Shown: positions 49,151 through 59,481, counted from the first letter of the stretch. The stretch is DNA of 64,000 bases from Alentia gelatinosa (GCA_950022655.1 OX465579.1:138889118-138953117), one strand, 5' to 3'. Made by a program: numbers and translations. Notes: generated by a model not told the origin, from the sequence alone.

Positions 49151-49413
49151 GTAAAGCCAATACGGCTGTCTGAATAAACATGATTTAGAATGTTTTTTTC
49201 AGCTGTAGGATACCAGGGATAACCTACATCTCTAATAAACAGGTGGAACAATGACGAATGGCCAAGGAACATGTGTCCATTTGGGTTTTTGCTCTAACTG
49301 AAACCAAATAAGTGTTTAAGATCTACAGAGATGTTCCTAAAGAAGTAAACATATTTTCTCATGCTTAAACTGCTGCATATACAGCAGACTATATCAAATA
49401 CTGAAATAGTGTT

Positions 49414-49460
49414 AATTGGGATTTTAAGCAACTAGAGATTATCTAATTTATGCACAAAAC
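49414..49460. repeat. 47-bp flanking direct repeat, left copy
   Basis: Begins AATTGGGATTTTAAGCAACT and ends TTATGCACAAAAC. Matches 59601-59647 with two mismatches and marks the left border of the GC-rich block. Confidence 0.92.
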
Positions 49461-49548
49461 GTGGTCTCCCCCAGCACGCCCGGGAGGCATGGCCCCAGGA
49501 AGCGTCCGCCGCGCATTACCCCAACCCGTCGGTTAGGGGACAATGACT

Positions 49549-50545
49549 AATTATGAGGAGGCGTGTGATTGGCTTAAAAAATTTATTTATCATATTTTCA
49601 AGTAATGTATATGAGGAAAGTATGAAAAATGCCAACGGGCATAAGGCATAAAGCCCTGACAGTCAATGTCTATATGATTGGTGAGGGACGGGCGGGTACA
49701 AATCGTAGCGGGCGTTGTGCTGACTGCTGGTGGAGCCCTCTGGTGAGCAGACGTCTCAGTACCGTCGTGCGTCCGGGAGCCGTCAGATGGCGTGACATAC
49801 ATCACCCGCCCCACAATTACTGCCAATTTTCAATTACCTCCAATTATGAGGAGGCGTGTGATTGGCTTAAAAAATTTATTTATCATATTTTCAAGTAATG
49901 TATATGAGGAAAGTATGAAAAATGCCAACGGGCATAAGGCATAAATGCCAAAAAGAAAAGGCCAGGAAGGGATCGACGTCCTTCTCTGGCATGGAATATG
50001 ATCTTATGCCCGAGGGCATGATCGTGAGGTCCGACATGGTGAACCGGCGGCCGTTATGGCTAAAAATGCGGGAGGACTAGAAGAGTCGTCCTGTATGCGC
50101 TGAGGGAGCCGTGGCCGGTGATACTTGACGTCTGGGAGCCCATAGGTGAGGTGAACCTGGACGTCCCGAGTCGTGGTGAAGGGTGGTGAGAGGCAAACTC
50201 CCGCCCAGGAATAGAGGGCGAGGGGAGGGTCGAGCCTCAGAAGGTGTGGCTTGGGAGCCGAGCAAAAATCCTGGGCGTGCATGAGAGCCCTGAAGAAAAT
50301 GTTTGTTCCTGAATTATGCCAACGGGCATAAGGCATAAATGCCAAAAATCAGAATTGCCAGGAAGGGGTCAACGTCCTTCTCTGGCATGGAATATGATCT
50401 TATGCCCGAGGGCATGATATTGAGGTCCGACGAGGTGAGCCGGCGGCCGTTAGGGCTAAAAATGCGGAAGGACTAGAAGAGTCGTCCTGTATGCGCTGAG
50501 GGAGCCGTGACCGGTGATACTTGATGTCTGGGAGCCCATTATTGG
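49549..50545. repeat. Direct repeats in the non-coding end of piece III
   Basis: A 104-base unit (AATTATGAGGAGGCGTGTGA to GGGCATAAGGCATAAA) occurs at 49549-49652 and 49842-49945. A longer unit (from about 49925 and from about 50316) with ATGCCAACGGGCATAAGGCA, GCCAGGAAGG, CTTCTCTGGCATGGAATATG and CTGGGAGCCC also occurs twice. The short palindromes ATGCCCGAGGGCAT and ATGCC..GGCAT recur. Confidence 0.85.
49697..49844. repeat. 148-bp direct repeat, copy 1 (family S1)
   Basis: Starts TACAAATCGTAGCGGGCG and ends ATTACCTCCAAT. I see no difference from 51150-51297. The 3' part resembles the shorter copies near 780, 33440 and 38060. Confidence 0.9.
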
Positions 50546-51149
50546 AGGGTCAGGGGAGGGGGGGGGGGTGGCGGGGGGGGGGGGGCAGCGTAGGGGCACA
50601 ACCCGAGGAACCGCCACCCCCCTCACGACACCGCGAGGAACCCGTGTCCTGGCGCCATCTGGCGGCTCATCTCAGTACCGACGCGCCTGACGTCATCTCT
50701 GTATGTAGCATTGCGTGCTGAGACAAATCACATACCTGCATTGTCCAAGCGAGTGTGACCGAGTCGTGAGCTGCATTTCCAGTCATGTGCTGCATCTGTA
50801 GGTGTCGGAGTGACTGTTGTCAGGCATTTGGTGCCCGGGCGCCCGTCGCCAAGTGCCTGGATCGCGGGATCCGCCGCTTGTGAGTACCGCGCATACACCG
50901 ATATCGAGTAGCGGGGAGCGGGTGCTGGGTCCAGTGTATCTGAATGGCAGAGATGACCGCTGGGCTTGACGACCGGAGCCCGCAGTCATTGAAATTCTGA
51001 TGAATCATCCTTCATTCTTATTTGTATCGCTGACAAACTGTCTCATGCGGGTCTTGATCTCAAGGCATCCAGTCTTTGCAGTTTTGGTAGTCTTTCTCTG
51101 GTCTTGCACGCATCTTTATCGGGTTCTCTGAGGAGCTACTTAAAACAGC
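50521..51149. other. Non-coding part of piece III; G runs near 50558-50583
   Basis: GC-rich, with CGAGGAACCGCCACCCC shared with the window start. ORFs have no recognised content. Confidence 0.5.
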
Positions 51150-51297
51150 TACAAATCGTAGCGGGCGTTGTGCTGACTGCTGGTGGAGCCCTCTGGTGAG
51201 CAGACGTCTCAGTACCGTCGTGCGTCCGGGAGCCGTCAGATGGCGTGACATACATCACCCGCCCCACAATTACTGCCAATTTTCAATTACCTCCAAT
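51150..51297. repeat. 148-bp direct repeat, copy 2 (family S1)
   Basis: Same sequence as 49697-49844, lying just beyond the 3' end of the piece III gag-like ORF. Confidence 0.9.
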
Positions 51298-52337
51298 GCA
51301 GACCCTGGGTATGGATATGAGATGTTTATTGAATATCCTATTAAGAGAGGAATAAAATGCCCGAGGTAATTGCTGGGGCAATTGAGACAAAATATTATCA
51401 TATGCCAAAGGCCGTCGTGAGGGCGTCGGCGACTGTCTGGGAGGCGTCGGCCAGGATGTAGGCCCCTCGAGCGACGGCTGCCGCTACGGAGGAGTCGAAG
51501 GAGGATGCCACGTGTTGGCGTGACCGTTAAAGATCTGAGGCGGTGCTCCGGGGGCGGTCTTGCAGCGTGTACAAGGACCGGCCCCGGGGCGTGGCGGGCA
51601 TTGATGGTGCGCGGTGGCGTGTGATGAGGGCTTGAGAGGCAGGCGGTGACAACCCGGGGAGGCCGAGAGGGGCTCGGGCTCCTTGTGCCCGGGATTTGTT
51701 TGCTCCCCGAGCTTGTGTTTAGGCCACATTTACCTGGCCTATTTATACGGCAGTCAGCCTCGGGGTGGCGGTGGACGAGGCCCATGGTAGAGCAATGAGG
51801 GCAATAGTGGCCGACGGGCTTTCCGGCTATGGTGTGGACGTCGACCTTTGTGCAGCCCACCGCCGAGTTATATGCTGGGCAAGTCCCGTCGGGCAGCTGA
51901 GCGAAGACTTCTTCTGAGAACGACCTGACCCTGGGCCAGGCAAAACCTTTGGCGTCGGCCGCGAGGTCGGCCATATGGGCGAAGATATACGGCTTATTAA
52001 CGGCTGGCTTTGTCTGAGTCGTTAACGAGTCCATGAACAGTCCATGCATATGCTCTGGGAAAGAGAGGGATCCGAGGGTGGTCCACTCCCTTTTCTGGCC
52101 TCGGGAAACATACTGATGTGGAAATTGGCGTAGCTTACCCATAGGGCCACTGAAAGGCTGCTGAGCATCAATTATGGCTTGGACTTGAGCTGCCATGTGG
52201 TCCCCGGAGGCCGCGCTGTGGGTCGTCCCGGGGCGGTCATCCCCCCAAGTGGTCGCGGCGTAGCCGAGGCCGGCCATGTGGCTGCCGGCAGCGGATGGTG
52301 TCGGGATGGGCACAGCGGCAAAGACTTGGTTACACAT
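51270..52337 (-). CDS. Gag-like ORF of YR retrotransposon piece III (355 aa)
   Basis: A minus-strand ORF. The middle region (RVRSFSEEVFAQLPDG) aligns in spacing with WSEEV and WSNFIF segments of the other two gag-like ORFs. A Cys/His cluster follows: CPAYNSAVGC, then GHYCPHCSTMG and HRHPEADC, in the same order as in the others. The C-terminal third is Pro/Arg/His-rich and runs into the non-coding repeat, so the natural end may have been lost by frameshift. The N-terminus may extend beyond 52337 by another frame. No RT follows; this piece is gag plus a terminal region only. Likely role: structural nucleic-acid binding protein of the element. Confidence 0.65.
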   Translation of the reverse strand: MCNQVFAAVPIPTPSAAGSHMAGLGYAATTWGDDRPGTTHSAASGDHMAAQVQAIIDAQQPFSGPMGKLRQFPHQYVSRGQKREWTTLGSLSFPEHMHGLFMDSLTTQTKPAVNKPYIFAHMADLAADAKGFAWPRVRSFSEEVFAQLPDGTCPAYNSAVGCTKVDVHTIAGKPVGHYCPHCSTMGLVHRHPEADCRINRPGKCGLNTSSGSKQIPGTRSPSPSRPPRVVTACLSSPHHTPPRTINARHAPGPVLVHAARPPPEHRLRSLTVTPTRGILLRLLRSGSRRSRGLHPGRRLPDSRRRPHDGLWHMIIFCLNCPSNYLGHFIPLLIGYSINISYPYPGSALEVIENWQ

Positions 52338-52420
52338 GGGTTGGTGGAGTGGATAGGAGAGGTAGCCCGTAGGGGCAGGGGTGAGATGCCCATTGGAGGT
52401 AATGGGACATTGCTGTATAA

Positions 52421-52443
52421 TTTAAGGTGCTGCCACCTTAAAT
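52421..52443. repeat. Short palindrome at the head-to-head junction of pieces III and I
   Basis: TTTAAGGTG, four bases, then CACCTTAAA form a perfect short stem where the two opposite gag-like genes meet. Confidence 0.6.
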
Positions 52444-52461
52444 ATTCCATCGATCAGGCAT

Positions 52462-53570
52462 TTGCTGACCAAGAACCCATCGGGCCTAGCCCGAATGAGA
52501 AGCGAGACGCTACGAAACGCAGGAAAACGCTGGATAAAAAAAGAAACAAAAAATACGAAAGAAAAGAAGGGATCGTCCACGAAAAACAAGGCAGAGATTG
52601 ACAAGATCAAGGCGGACATGGCGGACATGGCGGGACTGCTGCGCGAGATAAGGCAAGGGCAGAAGTCAAGGGCAACAACCTATCAACACACAAACCAGCC
52701 ACCCGCAGAAAGACAGTGCCCATCAGGGAAAGCGCCCAAAGACCGCAACACAGCAACATCGACGCCACAAACATCACCGGCGGAAGAACGGATGTCAAGG
52801 CAGAGCAGGTACGACGTGTCCCCAGTATTCAAAAGGCCGCAAACGCGGGAAAAACGAGACAAACTCCGACACACATCGACCCGTTTCCACGCCAGGCAAG
52901 CACGGATGCACGTTTCTACGGGGAGGAAATATACAACCCCCCGGACACAATGGCGGAGGCGACAGGAGATCAGGACCTTTCCCGCCGAATAGCGGAGATA
53001 CTGGCCGCCAACCTAAACCCCTTGGCGACTGCAAGGAAGTTTTTCGCGTACGCTCATGTAACAAGAGGTATCAAGAAAAGCAAGGTTAGCATTGCAGAAC
53101 TCACCCAGAGTGAGTACATTTGGGGGATGATACAAGTTAGAAGGGAGAAGGAAGAACCAAAGATAAGGAGGGCAATAGACAAGCATATAGAACAGGTATG
53201 TCTAGACGCCACCAAGTATCCCTGGCAAAACGTCAGGGAGTGGAGCGAAGAAGTGGCTACACTCATCTCCACGGGCAGGTTAACCTGGGACGAGGAATAT
53301 CAGATAGACAGACTTAGACTACAATTATCACAACAGTACGGGGGCCAAGGTAGGAAAGCACCCGAGGTGAGGCAAGGTACCGGGGCCATTGACATGTCAG
53401 AGGAGGTAGCACAGGCAAAGCTGGGACCACCATGCAGGATGTACAATCAATCAACATTTAGTAATGCAGAGGATCACGTTACTAATGGATTTCGCCACCT
53501 GCACGTGTGCTCCCATTGCGTGTACGCAAAGTGCTCTCTCCTGAGGCACCCGGAAAATGCCTGCCGATAG
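52462..53570 (+). pseudogene. Gag-like ORF of YR retrotransposon piece I, one frame break
   Basis: The first frame (52462 to about 52720) gives a Lys-rich start and a coiled-coil-like IDKIKADMADMAGLLREI. A second frame (52716-53570, 284 aa) gives the core: KKSKVSIAELTQSEYIWGMI, CLDATKYPWQNVREWSEEV, GRLTWDEEYQIDRLRLQL, then the Cys/His cluster PPCRMYNQ, HLHVCSHCVYAKC and RHPENAC before the stop. It aligns by spacing with the intact piece II protein, whose N-terminal coiled-coil also precedes the core, so one frame break near 52700 is the simplest reading. RT of the same piece follows in another frame about 500 bases on. Confidence 0.7.
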
Positions 53571-54060
53571 AAAAAAATCAAAGTTGAGAGTAAGAAGCAG
53601 AAGGATAAGGAAGAAAAGAAACAGGATTTTAGAGCAGCATTTAAACCCACATGCCATGTTTGTCGACACTGTCCACACTGCTGCAGCCCACACCGCGACA
53701 CCGCACACGCCACCACCAACACAGGACCGGCATGACTGCCTGCACGTGCCGACTCGCGGAGCCAAACATAAACAAACCACTGAAGCGTGTTATGACCCAG
53801 TGGCCGAGGGCAACCAGGGAGACCGGGCGGATTACCAAACCACCTCGTATACAGGAGGCACATCCCATCACAACTTAACATCGAGGCGTGGCGACGTACC
53901 GCGGGAAGACTATGAGACGAAAAAATGACCGACTACTTTGACTTCGGATGGCCGACATCGTACACCGCGGACCGACCACCAACACCGGTGCAGGACAATC
54001 ACCCATTAGCATGAGACTATCCGGGCCATGTCAAAGGCTTCATCCGCAAGGAAGTCGAGC
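53571..54060 (+). other. Linker between gag-like and RT regions of piece I
   Basis: Basic and Thr/Pro/His-rich frames (53557-53928, 53948-54157) with stops. Probably the decayed N-terminal extension of pol. Confidence 0.45.
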
Positions 54061-54068
54061 TAGGAGCC

Positions 54069-55151
54069 GTGTTGGGGCCGTTCAGGGAATCGCCCTTCAC
54101 CCCCTGGACTCAGAGGAGTGCATTAATGACCAGGCCCAAGAAAACACCAGGAGATAGACGGGTAATTATTGATCTATCCTACCCGGAGAGGAGCAGTGTT
54201 AACATTGGGATTGTGAAAAACTCCTTCGAAGGCGACCACGCACGGTGCACACTCCCATCAGTGCTGGACTTTGCACGCATCTTAGTGCAGTAGGGGGAGG
54301 GCAGCCTCATGCGGAAGTGCGATTTGGAGCGTGCCTATCGCCAACTGAGGCTGGACCCTCTCTCGTACCCACTCATGGGTATTACATACGATCAGGAACA
54401 CTTCGTGGACATATGCCCGGCATTCGGATGCCGGACATCAGGCTACGTACAGCAGCGCGTATCGGAGGCATTATGTAACTTGATGCAGCTCCGAGGCGCA
54501 GCATGCATAGCGTACATGGACGATTTTTCAGGAATAGGATCCACACTGGCCGTGGCAGCATATGGCTTCGGCGCATTCCAGGAGTTGTGTCGAGAACTTG
54601 GAGTCGAGATAGCTCACGAGAAGTTGGCCGCACCGAGCACGTGCATGGAGTGGCTGGGGTATCATGTACACTCTGTCGCCATGGTGATCAGCGTGCCCGC
54701 AGCCAAGCTGGACCAAGTCGTGGAGGAGTGTACACGCTGGATGGACAAACGGCATGCCACACGTAAGGAACTCCAGCAGCTGGTCGGCCGGCTGGCACAC
54801 ATCACCACATGCATCGCTCACGCCCGGAAATTCATGAGCAGGCTCCTGGCGCTGCTTCGCTTGGCGGGTGCCCGGAGTAGGGTGCCTGTGTCGGGGGAGG
54901 CCAGAAAGGATGTGGCCTGGTTCAGACGATTTGTGCGGGACTTCAACGGACGCGTGCTTGTGCCGGCAGTACGGGAGACGGTCACCCTGGAGTGTGATGC
55001 CTGCATGACGGGAGGATGGTACAGGTTCAGGTTCGCGGCGGACATGGCAGAACGCCACCACATCTCGCAGCTAGAGGCGGCAAATCTTTTGGCGTGTGTG
55101 AGGACTCTCCTCCATGAGAGCCATCGCGAGGATTGGGCTGTGGCAGTGTGA
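54069..55151 (+). pseudogene. Reverse transcriptase and RNase H of YR retrotransposon piece I
   Basis: One frame holds the whole region, interrupted by a single TAG near 54291. Before it: GPFRESPFTPW, RPKKTPGDRRVIIDLSYP and SSVNIGIVKN. After it: KCDLERAYRQLRLDP, CPAFGCRTSGYVQQRVSEAL, the catalytic YMDD at 54513-54524, ELGVEIAHEKL and EWLGYHV. The connection (KRHATRKELQQLVGRLAHI, a motif shared with DIRS and Ty3-type RT) leads to RNase H with LECDACMTGGWYRF and ISQLEAANLLACV, followed by TGA. The last RNase H part and any following domain are missing. Copies its RNA into DNA in the intact element; here inactive. Confidence 0.85.
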
Positions 55152-55570
55152 GGCGGCGGACATCTCCGATATCCTGACATGCGCCTTCTAATTGCAGAAC
55201 TCAAGACGTCTCGCCTGTACCGGGAGCTTTCCAGGAGCTACAATGCCACTGAGTTCACTGAGGGGACGCTCAACAACCGGCATGCCCAAGCGCGGGCGTA
55301 TGTGTATTTTACCACGCATATGGATGTGAGATGAACCATCCGACGCTCATAGATATCTTATTCTTTGTTCAGTTTCTATCAAACTCCTTCTCTGCACCTG
55401 CGACTATCCGCAACTATTTATCCGGTGCACGGAGTTATCTCCAAGAGAGAGGGCATGGTGTAGATGTTTTTTCGGCGCAACATCTTTCATTCTCTGAACA
55501 GTTTCCAAGATGGCAAGTAACCAAGTTTCCCTCCCACCATCCCCATTACCCCTACCCTGGATGAAAGGAG
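55152..55570 (+). pseudogene. Tyrosine recombinase, N-terminal part only, piece I
   Basis: One frame gives TSRLYRELSRSYNATEFTEG, then HAQARAYVYFTTHM. The next frame (55331-55564) gives NHPTLIDILFFVQFLSNSFS and PATIRNYLSGARSYLQERG, the SAM-like DNA-binding domain typical of YR-retrotransposon recombinases. The catalytic half (R..H-x-x-R..Y) is absent, so piece I is truncated at about 55570. Confidence 0.7.
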
Positions 55571-55857
55571 AGAAGCAGGGGCTTGGGAACATAAAATTTT
55601 ATTGAATTTTATATGGTAAGATATGGTAAAATTTTATGCCGACCTTATTGGACGACGTATGAATATGATATTAATATGAGGATAAGTAATAAGGTATAGG
55701 TAATTGACATATAGAGTATCAGTCAATTATGAAAAGAAAATATGATATACAATATAAATGTTAATTGTACGTGATACAATACATGGTAAATTGTATATGG
55801 TAAATAAAAATGCCAAGGAGCCATTAATAAACGGAGAGGGTGGGAGGGAGTAATTAA
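55571..55857 (-). other. AT-rich 3' non-coding end of piece II
   Basis: Unlike the GC-rich genes, this is AT-rich with several tandem ATGGTA(AA) words. It follows the recombinase stop on the minus strand and meets the truncated piece I tail to tail. Confidence 0.5.
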
Positions 55858-56410
55858 GAGTTTTTGTTGAGTAGAGATTGGACCAATGCACGGTTGACTG
55901 TGTCGGCGTCATTGTTCTTTATGTAAGTCCTATGAGCGTTAGATTTCCAGCCGCCATACCTCTAGATGGAGGTCTGGCATACCGGCCTGGTATGCCTGCG
56001 TTGCTGGGGCCTTGCAAAGGCCATGCAGCCTAAAGGTAGGCGGCTGGTCAACGGCTCGTAGGATGGCCTTCCACTCTTTCATCAGGATTCTGGTCGTAAC
56101 GATCGCTCCGTGTACGTGCTGGAGGAACGGGTCCTCTGGGTTGGCCGTAGGGGACGCCAACAACATCTGACGTATCGCACGTACCGGGCAGAACCGCGGA
56201 TCGGGAGACTCCTGCAGCGTGACCGTTTTTTCCTCCCCTACGTGCTGCATTTTTTTGGCGGCTTTGACACGGACGGTCACGCGTCGACGACCAGTGCGAC
56301 CGCACGTGTGAGAGGTGGTTCGCGACCGTCGCTGGTGAGGGGGAGTGGTCCGCGACGTATTCCAGGTACGCCGTGGTAAAGCTGACAGTGGGTCTGTGGG
56401 TCCGGGGTCT
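55858..56410 (-). pseudogene. Tyrosine recombinase of piece II, decayed
   Basis: Minus strand. An N-terminal SAM-like part reads FTTAYLEYVADHSPSPATVA plus NHLSHVRSHW (about 56390-56300). The catalytic part follows in another frame (56280-55939): DPRFCPVRAIRQML, EDPFLQHV, FRLHGLCKAPATQAYQAG, then after one more break GGWKSNAHRTYIKNN to the C-terminus. The box usually written H-x-x-R reads HGLCK here, so the second Arg is lost. At least two frame breaks. It lies directly behind RT, with no RNase H between. Confidence 0.72.
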
Positions 56411-57674
56411 GTGCCTTGTCTCTTGCTTCCGTGAGCCCGAGTTCGTTGAAGAGCTCACGGGCGATGTTAAAGTCGACGGCCGCCTTCTCCCGGCTGGGGG
56501 ACAAGATGATCAGGTCGTCTAGGTACATACATGCCTCGACCCCCTTCTGGCCGAGGATTCCCACGATGCAGTCTGCCACGCACTGCATGTGGTACGAGGA
56601 GGCCCGGGCACCAAACGGCATGGCCGTATCACAGAAGTACCCGTCCTCCCACGCAAAGCACAACAACGGCCAGTCGAGGGGGTCGCACCTGAAATTCTTA
56701 TATGCCCTCGCGATGTCGATGGTGGACATATAGCTATCGGGTCCGGAGGCCACCAGGCGGCCGACGAAGCTGTCGACGGTCGGGAGGCAGTGGTCATGCT
56801 CCTGCCCGTAGACCGAGTTCTTGATAATGACTGTGTCGGCGTCATTGTTCTTTATGTAAGTCCTATGAGCGTGATAATGTTGACACTTTGCTCCTTTGGA
56901 TATGTCATGTCTGTAATGACACACCGGTCGTTGGAGGCTCGCTTTTCGCGTGTCATTAGTGGCGACACGTGGCACCAAGGTGAGAACGGGGGGTCCTGGT
57001 CCCAGGAGATTGCTGTGTCCTCGCTCCTTTCTGATGAAGTCTCTGATGTGGTCTGGATATCCCGTGGCGCTGGGATGATTGGGTATCCCACGTGTATCGC
57101 TGGTGGGGCTGATGTACCCCAGAGGAAACCCGTAACGCACGAAATCCAATAGTTCCCTCCTCTCTGGGACCTCCCCGAGGTATCGTACCCATGCCGGTAC
57201 GTTGAGATCGGAGGGGAGCTGGATCCGTGCTCCCAGGGCGTTGGGCAGCCCTGTTTGCCGCACCTCAGAGTAGATGTATGCGTGTCCCGGCGGCCCAGGC
57301 CCGGCGAAGTCCGGCCAGTGGGCCCGCCTGTGGTCCGCAAACGCCCCGGGGTCTGTCCGGATGCCGGGGGAGGGGACACCGGTCTCACAGACCTCCCTGA
57401 TGGCTGAGAAGTCTGGCAGAGCGACTGTGTCCAATTCCTCCCGGGGCAATTGCCGAGGCAATTGCTCCCTGTCCACGCTATCACTGAGAATAATGGGAGT
57501 GGATTCAGTGGGCGTGGTGTTATCATCCTGTGTGCTCGCCACGTGTCCGGCAGGAGGTGTTGTTGACACGTGGGGTGCTGCATCATGCCCGATGCACCCG
57601 TTGACTGTTGAGCCCCCCTTCCGCTGTGGTGCGTGTGTACTGGGCGTGGGGGGCGAGCGACGCGCCTCGCTCAC
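56277..57674 (-). pseudogene. Reverse transcriptase of YR retrotransposon piece II (open but scrambled)
   Basis: A 465-codon minus-strand ORF. The N-terminal region (WPDFAGPGPPGHAYIYSEVR, VPAWVRYLGEV) leads to RT: IRKERGHSNLLGP, then, out of frame, PPFSPWCHVSPLMT and DRCVITDMTYPKEQSVN, then back in frame IIKNSVYGQEHDHCLPTVDS, TIDIARAYKNFRCDPLDWP, MPFGARASSYHMQ, the YLDD box near 56514-56527 and FNELGL. A one-base change in a C run (plus-strand G run at about 56988-56993) and a 50-base net insertion (56822-56878) cancel in frame, so about 38 codons are read in the wrong frame. RNase H is deleted; the frame ends soon after RT. Confidence 0.82.
56829..56871. repeat. 43-bp insert copied from 55896-55938
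   Basis: GACTGTGTCGGCGTCATTGT to CCTATGAGCG is identical to 55896-55938 and in the same orientation. TGATAAT is duplicated on both sides (56822-56828 and 56872-56878). It interrupts the RT gene of the same piece. Confidence 0.92.
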
Positions 57675-57700
57675 TCGCGGGGCGCGTCCGGTCCGTTTTT

Positions 57701-58786
57701 TTAACTCTGTTGTGGTAGCGCTTTGATGTCGGCGGTGCGAACCGAGTGTCTGGCCTGTGGTGTCCGGCGTGGTGCGGGTGTCGGTGTAGGCAGAGTACTG
57801 TCATACCCTACCCCGTATGACAGCTTGCGGTTACACACGTGGATGGAGTGCATGCACATCCTGCCCACCGAATCGCAGAATGAACACACGTGCAACCATT
57901 TGATTCCCTGCTCCTGGTGGCCGTTGCGCTGGCAGCACCCCCTCTCCGAGTTGTAAGCTCGGCATGGCAGCTCGTGCCCGCCGGACTTGTCTCCTTCCTG
58001 ACCGAGTCCGTTCCCACCCGCAGGCGTCATGGCCAGACGAACCCGTTCGTCCTGGATTCTCACATGAACCGACCAATAAATGCGTCCTGCCTCCACCTGG
58101 TCAAAAATGAAGTTAGACCAACGGCGGATGCCAGCCCACGGCAGTGACTGCGCGTCCACTGAGACCTGGTGGAGGTGCCGATACATATCCTTACGGTCGC
58201 CCTCGTGGGTAGCACGGTCGTCCTCCATAAGGGCCAGAAAGGAACTGATGTACTCGAGGGGGCCAAGTGTCCCTCTGACCTCAAGTTTCTGACTGAGGGT
58301 ATATATCCTCTCATGGTCCACAAACATATACGGCTTTGAAATCAAATGTGAAGTGGTCAAATCTGATGCCAACTTACCAGCCGTTCTATCATGCCGCAGG
58401 GCCTCAGGGTCGAGTTCCCTTTGTAGAAAGTCCTCTGGCACGAATCGCTCCCGCAGCTGTCTGGGTGGGGGTAGCCGTGCGGTCTGCTCGTTCGCCCATT
58501 CCCTGGTCCGGGCCTCCACGGCGGTTAGTTCCGTCGGCGGCCTCGACGCCCGGGATGACGACCGTTGTCGGGACATCCTGTTGATAGCCTCTAGCATGGT
58601 GTCCACCTTCGTTTCTAGAGCGGTCATCCTCGAGGACTTAACGGTCGAGCCGTTGTCGGAGACCGATGCCACGTGCTCCGTGCTCGTTTGTCTCGAGTCC
58701 GTGATTGTACCTTCTGAGCTTCCCCCTGCGTCTGGTCCTTGGGACGGCCCAGCGACGGGATTACTACGGGTATTTGGTGGACCCAT
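57701..58786 (-). CDS. Gag-like ORF of YR retrotransposon piece II (361 aa, intact)
   Basis: The start codon is followed by a Ser/Thr/Gly-rich region, a coiled-coil-like MTALETKVDTMLEAINRM, PPPRQLRERFVPEDFLQREL, a helical core (GPLEYISSFLALMEDDRATH, SLPWAGIRRWSNFIFDQVEA) and a Cys/His cluster: LPCRAYNSERGCCQRNGH, then WLHVCSFCDSVGRMCMH and VC. The tail is Thr/Pro-rich. The core and cluster align in order with the piece I and piece III proteins. It is the best-preserved gene of the block. RT starts 27 bases after its stop (57700 to 57674), as in a compact two-ORF element. Likely role: RNA packaging protein. Confidence 0.78.
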   Translation of the reverse strand: MGPPNTRSNPVAGPSQGPDAGGSSEGTITDSRQTSTEHVASVSDNGSTVKSSRMTALETKVDTMLEAINRMSRQRSSSRASRPPTELTAVEARTREWANEQTARLPPPRQLRERFVPEDFLQRELDPEALRHDRTAGKLASDLTTSHLISKPYMFVDHERIYTLSQKLEVRGTLGPLEYISSFLALMEDDRATHEGDRKDMYRHLHQVSVDAQSLPWAGIRRWSNFIFDQVEAGRIYWSVHVRIQDERVRLAMTPAGGNGLGQEGDKSGGHELPCRAYNSERGCCQRNGHQEQGIKWLHVCSFCDSVGRMCMHSIHVCNRKLSYGVGYDSTLPTPTPAPRRTPQARHSVRTADIKALPQQS

Positions 58787-58789
58787 GTT

Positions 58790-59481
58790 GTTCTCTGCTC
58801 CTCACTCGTGATGCGTATTCCTCGTGGTAGAATGGACGTGCCGGCCTTTACTCGTGGAGTAGAAGGCAGTGAGCACGTGGCCAAGAAGACGAGAAAATGC
58901 TGGAGTATGTGTGTACTGCAGTAGGGCTGGAGAAGAAGTGAGACCGGGACCGGTGCCGTGGGCGCGCTCGTGACTGCGCAGTACGTGTGAAAGCCGCTAG
59001 GGGGCAGGAGGGGCGCTCGTGTCACGCGTGAGGGGGGAACACCAGGGGGAGCAATGACCACTCCTGACCAACGGCCATGAGTAACCAATTACTTCGTATT
59101 ACTGTAATGCCGTAATGTTCTAATTTTATGTGAATGTTGTGTTCAAAATAAACATTCTTAACCGCAACTACTTGTGTATGTTTTCAGCACACTTTCATTA
59201 GCCGAAGTAAGGTCTACAGGTAGCTGTGGGATGTCTCGTTGGCTTGTCCCTGACGCGTGCTCGACTTTCGCCGTGAGCCAGTCGACAGCAACCTCCAGAT
59301 GGGCGAGGCAGGCTTGCGGGTCGGTGCCGGCCGGCTTAGTGGAAACTCATGTTGTCCTGGTTGTTTTCCTTTTCATGGGGCCTTTGGCCGACCTGGTGGA
59401 GACTTCTGAGCTTGTTGGCGAGTCGAGGGAGAGTGAGACCAGGTGCTCGGCGTGACGGTTGAGGCTGTTGTGGTCAGGGGT
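58790..59481 (-). other. 5' non-coding region of piece II
   Basis: AATAAA lies at about 59148 on the plus strand, and short GC-rich words follow. No gene is seen. It leads into the terminal repeat at 59482. Confidence 0.4.

Noticed and set aside
54528..55061. 177-aa minus-strand ORF
   Set aside because: Shadow of the RT/RNase H gene of piece I, which shows catalytic motifs on the plus strand.
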